Origin: Nitrospirota bacterium
Lineage (GTDB): Bacteria > Nitrospirota > Thermodesulfovibrionia > Thermodesulfovibrionales > Dissulfurispiraceae
Assembly (NCBI GenBank): GCA_015233365.1
Contig: JADFXU010000022.1
Location: forward strand, 1-40,259
Direction: 5' to 3'
DNA: 40,259 nt
In this document: positions 34,864 to 40,259 of the stretch, piece after piece
Layout of the letters: each line of letters begins with the position of its first letter
How positions within the stretch are numbered: position 1 is the stretch's first letter
Translations under genes and position numbers: made by a program
Notes under the pieces: model-generated
What the model saw: the letters and a program-made list of their open reading frames with translations, nothing else
Told to the model about the DNA's origin: nothing
Databases searched by the model: none

Positions 34864-36456
34864 TTATCTTAAGACTGTCTCTGCTCCCTTCGGGAGCTCA
34901 TTGCATACTCCTGCCGGGCATTTCTTGTCTCTGATATGCGCCTCATACTCATCCCGGAAAAATTCGATCGTGCTGAGAACGGGATTCGGGGCCTCCTGGC
35001 CAAGACCGCATAAGGAGGCCGCTTTGATGTCTTTGCCAAGTTTCTCCAGAATATTAATATCATCTTCCTTGCCTGACCCTTTAGTGATCCTGTCAAGTAT
35101 ATCGAAGAGGCGTTTGGTGCCTATCCTGCAGGGCACGCACTTCCCGCACGACTCAGAGCGCGTAAAAGCAATGAAGTATTTTGCCATGTCAACCATGCAG
35201 CTGTCCTCGTCGAGAACGATAATTCCTCCCGACCCGAAAATGGCGCCTGCTTTTTTGAGAGACTCGTAACCCAGCTTCATCTCAAGCGCGCTCTCCCCGA
35301 AACAGCTGCCCAGTGGACCGCCTACATGAACCGCCTTCAGCCTCCTGCCATCCTCCATACCGCCGCCGATATCATAAATGACCTCTCTGAGTGTAATGCC
35401 CATAGGCACTTCGATAAGGCCGGTGTTCTTGACTTTTCCTATGAGAGAGAAGAGCTTTGTGCCCTTTGAATTTTCAGTCCCAATGGACGAAAACCACTCG
35501 GGACCTTTGTTGATAATATAGGGAATGTTTGCGAGTGTCTCAATGTTATTTACGACCGTCGGCTTTCCCCACAACCCGTGCTGCACAGGGAAAACAGGTT
35601 TTGCCCTCGACATCCCGCGGTGCCCCTCCATCGATTCGATAAGCGCCGTTTCCTCGCCGCAAACAAAACAGCCGGCCCCCGGTTTTATACTGATATCGAA
35701 GTCGAATCCCTTGTTGAAAAGATTCGTGCCGAGGTATCCCTTTTCCTGAGCCGCTGCTAGGGCCTTTTTCAGCCGTTGCAAGGCAAGAGAATTTTCAGCG
35801 CGCAAGTAAATATAACCTTTTGTAGCGCCGACTGCATACGCGCCTATTGCCATGGCCTCGATGACCGAGTGAGGGTTGCCTTCCAGAACTGCCCTGTCCT
35901 TGAATACGCCGGGGTCGCCTTCGTAAGCGTCACAGATTATATATTTCTGATCACCCTGAGCGTTCCGGCATGCCTCCCATTTTATACCTGCGGGGAAACC
36001 GCTTCCTCCACGGCCACGCAGTCCGGATTTCTTAATTATATCAATTACTTCATCTGGTGTCATGGAAGTCAGAACTTTTTCGATTGCAGAGTAGCCATCC
36101 ACGGACCTGTAAGCTTCTATGTCTTCAGGATCAATATTGCCGCAGGCGGACAATAACACCTTTTTCTGTTTCTTATGAAATTTATCGTCCGCAGAGTGCT
36201 TCCCGGCAACAGAGGCACCCCTGATAATATGATCATCGATAACCGGCTGAACAGCATCCTGGTTTAAGTGAAGTTGGCTGTAAAACGTGGAAACCCCGTA
36301 GAAGTTGCTTGCAGGGATATTGAGTTCTTTTGAAAAAATGTCTACGGCTTCTTCGGGAATGTACCCGAAGGCTTCCTGTGTCTCTTGCAGAAGGGATAAA
36401 ATATTGCCGTCGTTTTCTCTGAATCGTCTTATCAGCGAGTGTATTTTCTCGTCCAT
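34864..36456 (-). CDS. NuoE-NuoF-like fusion, NAD/FMN subunit of formate dehydrogenase
   Basis: The protein is 530 residues. Residues 1-65 match only the helical N-terminal part of NuoE (LLQETQEAFGYIPEEAV and FYGVSTFYSQ). The thioredoxin-like [2Fe-2S] part is missing and replaced by a short linker. From about 105 on it is NuoF: GLRGRGGSGFPAGIKW for NADH, DAYEGDPGVFKDR and GAGCFVCGEETALIESMEG for FMN, and the [4Fe-4S] site ESCGKCVPCR plus a later Cys. It ends soon after CPAGVC, where relatives usually continue into a two-cluster ferredoxin domain. It lies 26 bases upstream of fdhA and should pass electrons between FdhA and NAD. AAGGAG precedes the ATG at 36456. Confidence 0.88.
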   Translation of the reverse strand: MDEKIHSLIRRFRENDGNILSLLQETQEAFGYIPEEAVDIFSKELNIPASNFYGVSTFYSQLHLNQDAVQPVIDDHIIRGASVAGKHSADDKFHKKQKKVLLSACGNIDPEDIEAYRSVDGYSAIEKVLTSMTPDEVIDIIKKSGLRGRGGSGFPAGIKWEACRNAQGDQKYIICDAYEGDPGVFKDRAVLEGNPHSVIEAMAIGAYAVGATKGYIYLRAENSLALQRLKKALAAAQEKGYLGTNLFNKGFDFDISIKPGAGCFVCGEETALIESMEGHRGMSRAKPVFPVQHGLWGKPTVVNNIETLANIPYIINKGPEWFSSIGTENSKGTKLFSLIGKVKNTGLIEVPMGITLREVIYDIGGGMEDGRRLKAVHVGGPLGSCFGESALEMKLGYESLKKAGAIFGSGGIIVLDEDSCMVDMAKYFIAFTRSESCGKCVPCRIGTKRLFDILDRITKGSGKEDDINILEKLGKDIKAASLCGLGQEAPNPVLSTIEFFRDEYEAHIRDKKCPAGVCNELPKGAETVLR

Positions 36457-36506
36457 CAAATATACGCTCCTTTTCCCGAAATAACTCTATACTAACACAA
36501 GAAATA

Positions 36507-36552
36507 AATGTTATTCAATTTGAAATGCTAATTTCCATCAGTAAATAACATT
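36507..36552. promoter_or_regulatory. AT-rich control region with inverted repeat upstream of the formate dehydrogenase operon
   Basis: AATGTTATT (36507-36515) and AATAACATT (36544-36552) form a perfect 9-bp inverted repeat. On the minus strand TTGAAT at about 36514-36519 with TAGTAT 18 bases further on gives a fair sigma-70 promoter about 40 bases before the operon start, overlapping one repeat half. Operator function is inferred from position only. Confidence 0.35.
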
Positions 36553-36652
36553 ATATGCAAATAAATGGAATTTATTACTAATTATGCCTCCCGGGTAAAG
36601 TCACAGTACGATTTTAAGGCTGTTAATAATAATTTAGATATTATCAGAGAGA

Positions 36653-37861
36653 GTGCGGGGCAGACTGTTTGCCCTGCATTCTATTTCCTTGTATTTTTTT
36701 AATTTTTCTAAAAACGGTATAATAAAAGATATATTTAATGCCGGACAAAGGGACCATCTCGCAGTGACTGCAAAAAAATTCGGGCATATTGAAATACCGC
36801 TCAAACGCGTGCACATCGAACTGACCAATGTTTGCGACTTCAATTGCGTCTTTTGCCCAAAATCCGAGATGAAAAGGTCATACGGCTATATGGATACGGG
36901 ACTGGCCCGGAGGATCATAACCGATCTTAAGGCCAATGGCATTTGCGAAAAGATCACGTTTCATGTCATGGGCGAGCCGACCCTGCACAGGGATTTTTTC
37001 GCTATACTGGACCATGCAGCCTGCGAAAAAATGGATGTCGGCCTTACCACCAACGGGGCCGGGCTGGGTGGCGAAACAGGCAGGCGGCTTCTTGACTATG
37101 GCCTCCACCAGCTCGATATTTCACTCCAGACGCCTGATGAGCGTTCTTTTGCCTACCGGAAATCCGGTTCAAGGACATTCGAATCATATCTTAAAGGGGT
37201 CCTTGAATTCTTCAGTGCTTATCGCGCTAAATACAAAGAGACGGTATTCAAGTTCCGGTTTCTGAATACCAGGTTCAGAAAGAAGTCAATGGAACAGAGA
37301 ATCGGCCCGGTACGTGTCATTTCGTCCACGGAAGAACTCAGAAGGACATTCACTTTTTGGGCCGGGCGCATCTACGATCTGCTAGGCGTTGCTCAGGAAG
37401 ATCAGTTGCCGGCCCTTAGAAAGATCGGGAATCTTGTGGCCTACAAATGGAATGTGGTTGAGGTGTACCCGAATGTTTTTTTTGAAACATATGTGCTGGA
37501 TGACTGGGGACATGCCTTCGGAGATGAAAAGATTCGAGATGCCTGGGCAGGCTATTGTTTCGGGATGCGCGACCATTTCGGTATTCTTTACAATGGGGAT
37601 GTGGTGCTCTGCTGCATGGATTTCGACGGCAATACGAAAGTGGGGAACCTTCGTGAATCATCGCTTGCAGAGATACTTTCATCGGACAGGCTTGGGACAA
37701 TCATCGAAGGCTTCAAACACTACAGGCTTGAGCACCCTTATTGCAAAAGGTGCCTGGGCAGCAGAGGCTTCGCGTCGTGGCTGGTCAAACCTGTGGCCGG
37801 TGTTGTAGGGCTGAAAGTCCTGAAGCCCTTTTTTTACAAGCGCACCAACCTGTTTAAATAA
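36653..37861 (+). CDS. Radical SAM/SPASM-type protein, substrate unknown
   Basis: The frame gives up to 402 residues. The radical SAM motif CX3CX2C lies in VCDFNCVFCPKSEM, followed by FHVMGEPTLHRDF (the glycine-rich SAM contact) and LDISLQTPDE. A C-terminal Cys-rich region (GYCFGM, VVLCCMDFDG, VGNLRESSLAEI, HPYCKRCLGSRG) is a SPASM-like domain binding extra Fe-S clusters. About 110 residues between the two are unusual and basic. A strong TATAAT at 36718-36723 lies inside the 5' part of the frame, so translation may really start at the GTG at 36763, giving about 366 residues. The gene is alone, so its target cannot be inferred from neighbours. Confidence 0.82.
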   Translation: MRGRLFALHSISLYFFNFSKNGIIKDIFNAGQRDHLAVTAKKFGHIEIPLKRVHIELTNVCDFNCVFCPKSEMKRSYGYMDTGLARRIITDLKANGICEKITFHVMGEPTLHRDFFAILDHAACEKMDVGLTTNGAGLGGETGRRLLDYGLHQLDISLQTPDERSFAYRKSGSRTFESYLKGVLEFFSAYRAKYKETVFKFRFLNTRFRKKSMEQRIGPVRVISSTEELRRTFTFWAGRIYDLLGVAQEDQLPALRKIGNLVAYKWNVVEVYPNVFFETYVLDDWGHAFGDEKIRDAWAGYCFGMRDHFGILYNGDVVLCCMDFDGNTKVGNLRESSLAEILSSDRLGTIIEGFKHYRLEHPYCKRCLGSRGFASWLVKPVAGVVGLKVLKPFFYKRTNLFK

Positions 37862-37879
37862 TTGCGTTGAGCCGTAAGC

Positions 37880-38045
37880 GGAACATGGCATGTACATCTT
37901 TCGGCAAAAAAAACTATTTCTTGTGCCGACTCTAATTGCTTATAGCAGCAATATTTCTATCTATTCTCGACTGGGGCTCTAAGTTACTCGCCCCTGCTCC
38001 AGTACACCCGTGCATTTTTGCCGAAAGATGTACATGCCATGTTCC
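37880..38045. repeat. Palindromic element, 166 bp, 31-bp perfect inverted arms
   Basis: Bases 37880-37910 are the exact reverse complement of 38015-38045. The interior has a GGGGC/GCCCC stem and no coding capacity. The element fills the gap between two convergent genes and abuts the stop codon of the gene at 38046. No target-site duplication is visible. Arms are unrelated to those of the MITE at 3442. Confidence 0.8.
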
Positions 38046-38600
38046 TTACTGATGCTCCAGATCCTCTACGCACTTTCTTGTTATAGAGGTAATATGTTCA
38101 AAATTCCTGCTCATGCACCAGCCTATCAATTTATGGGTCATGGAATAGTAGATTGAATAAAGTTGAATTCCCATTTTTACATAATCCCCTGCCCGCATCA
38201 TTCTCCATTTATGCCTTTCGTCAAAAAAGATGCAGATAATGCAGCAGAGATCAGCGCCTTCTTTTAAGATGTCCGGCGACTCTTCCTCGATTCCCCGGAT
38301 CAAATAATCGGTTATATAAAAGCTTGCCACTTTTTTTGAAAGGGTCTCGCCAAGGACATGCGCGACGTAAAGGCTGCAACGGAACAGGTCCGCGTTAATC
38401 AACCTGTTATCTAAGATGAATGAGCCTATTTTTGCCTTGAACAGGTCTTCGAAACTCACGTTGAGGTGAAAGAGATTGTTATCTTCCGTCCCCAGTGCCT
38501 CCCTCTTGATCTCAGCCACGTCTTTGATCATGCTGGTGAAATCGCTGTCGAATGCCGTTTTTGCCTTGTTTTTTACCCCGAATGGAATTATCTTGCCCAT
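38046..38600 (-). CDS. Hypothetical protein
   Basis: The product is 184 residues, soluble and probably helical, beginning MGKIIPFGVKNKAKTAF. I do not recognise a family. It has six cysteines, including an adjacent Cys-Cys in GADLCCIICIFF, a hydrophobic run that could be buried. GGGAGG lies six bases before the ATG at 38600; the frame extends upstream to 38747 but without a ribosome-binding site. It lies downstream of the EAL-HDOD gene on the same strand, 273 bases away, so a shared transcript is possible but not compelling. The gap 38601-38873 shows nothing clear apart from short imperfect hairpins. Confidence 0.7.
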   Translation of the reverse strand: MGKIIPFGVKNKAKTAFDSDFTSMIKDVAEIKREALGTEDNNLFHLNVSFEDLFKAKIGSFILDNRLINADLFRCSLYVAHVLGETLSKKVASFYITDYLIRGIEEESPDILKEGADLCCIICIFFDERHKWRMMRAGDYVKMGIQLYSIYYSMTHKLIGWCMSRNFEHITSITRKCVEDLEHQ

Positions 38601-38873
38601 GGTTACCTCCCTGTTCCCATCAGCTTGACGAAAGCAACTTTTTGCTGCTGCTCCTTTAATTTTATTATCGGACGCTAACTGCCAATTATTTAATTTTGTT
38701 GAAAATATCCGGCAAAACATTCCCCTTTTATTTGTTCGATGATGCATTTTAAGAATGATGGCTTTCTATATGAAATGTTCCGGGAATTGAGGGAGAGAAG
38801 AAACTTTTTTTCTTAATTCCGGCATGACGCCGTTATTTTACAATTCGGGTACGGGTACTGAAACATTTAGTCT

Positions 38874-40082
38874 CTAAATTGAAAACTCATCAGCCCATTT
38901 ACAGGCTTCTATATAGATACCGGGGATTACACTCTCACCGACACAGGTTTGACCGGCATATTTCTTAACGTTATCCCATTCCCCTTTTTGGTAGTATTCC
39001 GCAAGCCTCAAATAATTTACCGCCTCTCCCTCGCCATTTATCAATGCATCTGAGATAGTTTTCGAGATGGGTATTTTTTCCATGATCACTTTCATCGGTT
39101 GATCGAGTATGGCATCCATATGCGCAAAAAGCCCTATCAGGAACAGTTCGTTATACTTTGATGAACAGCTGCTTTCCTGCCCCAGTTTTTCACAGAATCT
39201 GGCCTTGATGCATGCGCTTTTGATTAATTCGTCCGGTTTGTCCACCGCGACCTTGGATAGCGAGATCAGAGAGACCAGACGCTTCAACTCATCTATGCCG
39301 ATAACCATGACCGCTTTCCTTATAGAACTGATTTCCGTTCTCCTTTTTATAGAAGCTGAATTGACATATCGCAGGAGTTTATACGTAATGGAAACGTCGT
39401 GCTCTATGATCTTTTCGAGTTTCTCCAGGTTGACGGTAGGTTTGTTTATTTCAATGATCAGGTTCAATAATTGCAGGGCTGAACCGGAAAGTTCTTTGCC
39501 CTTTATGATTTCAGGCTTGCTGAAGAAGTAGCCCTGAAAGTATTCAAAGCCCATATCGAACGCGACCTTGAACTCTTCATTTGTTTCAATTTTCTCCGCG
39601 AGCAATTTTATTCCGGCAAGTTCCGGGCGAACTATCATTTTCTTTATATCGTCAATGGGCATCAGGCGGAAATCTATTTTAATAAGGTTTACGAGTTTCA
39701 CCAGCGCCTGTATCCCTGCGGTAAAAAAGAAGTCGTCAAGAGCTATATAATAGCCCTCTGAAGACAATCTTCTGCAAGTTTCTATCACCGCCGGGTCGGG
39801 TTTGACGTCTTCGAGGATTTCGACCACGGTTGTCTCACGTGGGAACATGAAAGGAATCTCCGACATCAACAAGTTATGCGTAAAATTAATGAATGCCCTT
39901 TTCCCTCCTGTAATAGTCTCCATGCCGATGGAGAGGAAACTGCTGGAAAGCACTTTTGATGTTGCGGTATCGCCGTCTATTTGTGGAAAGAAATTAGATA
40001 GCCCGTCCCGAAAGAGCAGTTCATAGGCGAACAGATGTTTCTCTCTGTCGAAAATAGGTTGTCGAGCAATATATGTATCCAT
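38874..40082 (-). CDS. EAL-HDOD domain signalling protein
   Basis: The protein is 402 residues. The N-terminal half is an EAL-like domain of the YuxH type: IARQPIFDR, YELLFRDG at the EAL position, LDDFFFTAG where active enzymes have DDFGTG, IKIDFR and GYFFSKP. Loss of the glycines suggests weak or no c-di-GMP hydrolysis. The C-terminal half is an HDOD domain (LLNLIIEINKP, HDVSITYKLLRYVNSA, IRKAVMVIGIDELKRLVSL). Such proteins act in c-di-GMP-linked control of motility or stress. AAGGAG precedes the ATG by four bases and a good promoter lies upstream. Confidence 0.92.
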   Translation of the reverse strand: MDTYIARQPIFDREKHLFAYELLFRDGLSNFFPQIDGDTATSKVLSSSFLSIGMETITGGKRAFINFTHNLLMSEIPFMFPRETTVVEILEDVKPDPAVIETCRRLSSEGYYIALDDFFFTAGIQALVKLVNLIKIDFRLMPIDDIKKMIVRPELAGIKLLAEKIETNEEFKVAFDMGFEYFQGYFFSKPEIIKGKELSGSALQLLNLIIEINKPTVNLEKLEKIIEHDVSITYKLLRYVNSASIKRRTEISSIRKAVMVIGIDELKRLVSLISLSKVAVDKPDELIKSACIKARFCEKLGQESSCSSKYNELFLIGLFAHMDAILDQPMKVIMEKIPISKTISDALINGEGEAVNYLRLAEYYQKGEWDNVKKYAGQTCVGESVIPGIYIEACKWADEFSI

Positions 40083-40124
40083 AGTCTCCTTGATGCCGGG
40101 ATTATTATAAAAACACCCTCAGTT

Positions 40125-40153
40125 ATTATCCTGACTGATAAATTATATGACAA
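40125..40153 (-). promoter_or_regulatory. Sigma-70 promoter of the EAL-HDOD gene
   Basis: On the minus strand TTGTCA (40148-40153) and GATAAT (40125-40130) are 17 bases apart, each a 5/6 match. Transcription would start roughly 35 bases before the ATG at 40082. Confidence 0.55.
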
Positions 40154-40185
40154 TATAATCGTTGTTTTCAATGTATCGTATTATT

Positions 40186-40259
40186 CGGTAGTGTATCAGT
40201 TTGTTTTTCTCTGTATCAATTAGCCTTGGATTCCAGTTACCGGCATAAACTGAATATTG
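40186..40259. mobile_element. Second copy of the 169-bp MITE (truncated by the window edge)
   Basis: These 74 bases match the reverse complement of the right half of the element at 3442-3610, with roughly nine differences by eye: the terminal repeat, then the interior as far as ACTGAATATTG. The other end lies outside the window. Confidence 0.8.

Noticed and set aside
1..40259. tRNA, rRNA or selC genes
   Set aside because: No cloverleaf or conserved rRNA stretch was recognised by eye, although a covariance scan could still find one.

Overview
The window looks like a chromosomal segment of a Gram-negative anaerobe or microaerophile. Outer-membrane proteins, lipoproteins and a two-partner secretion pair show the diderm envelope. 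A selenocysteine-type formate dehydrogenase with an NADH-dehydrogenase-like partner, cytochrome bd oxidase and the order pgpA-thpR-recA-recX-alaS fit Nitrospirota (Thermodesulfovibrionia-like) or a deltaproteobacterial lineage. That placement is inference. No tRNA, rRNA or CRISPR array was recognised.

Region 1 (1-5.2 kb): the 3' end of pyruvate phosphate dikinase, yedF (selenium metabolism), a coiled-coil protein with a Lys/Ala tail, an ArsS-like radical SAM gene that appears to read through an in-frame UGA as selenocysteine, queE, a lipoprotein and a Nudix hydrolase. A 169-bp MITE-like element with 27-bp perfect terminal inverted repeats lies after queE, and two large palindromic elements sit back to back at 4.78-5.17 kb. 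Region 2 (5.2-14.4 kb): a housekeeping run on the + strand, pgpA-thpR-recA-recX-(duplicated lipoprotein)-alaS-(phasin-like)-ubiB-cheB.

Region 3 (14.4-25.3 kb): a cell-surface and signalling block. It holds a receiver protein, a TpsB transporter, a 1228-residue TpsA exoprotein, a divergently transcribed outer-membrane beta-barrel gene, and an NtrC-type regulator with a hybrid 7TMR-DISM histidine kinase. The 290-bp gap between tpsA and the barrel gene contains two divergent sigma-54 promoter matches and a perfect inverted repeat between them. The simplest reading is a local circuit: kinase, then NtrC-type activator, then sigma-54 expression of both the secreted adhesin and the barrel protein.

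Region 4 (25.5-36.5 kb): cydAB with an Fe-S type Rrf2 regulator, then a minus-strand series: a NuoE/NuoF-like subunit, fdhA (selenocysteine at codon 347 with a clear SECIS hairpin), hpt, queD, pmbA and an acyl-CoA dehydrogenase. FdhA and the NuoE/F-like protein should form an NAD-linked formate dehydrogenase. QueD and QueE belong to the same queuosine/7-deazaguanine pathway although they lie 28 kb apart. Region 5 (36.6-40.3 kb): an orphan radical SAM/SPASM protein, a hypothetical protein and an EAL-HDOD protein. The window ends inside a second copy of the MITE found at 3.4 kb.

Two themes stand out. The first is selenium: two predicted selenoproteins plus YedF. The second is several unrelated long palindromic elements, mostly at gene 3' ends.
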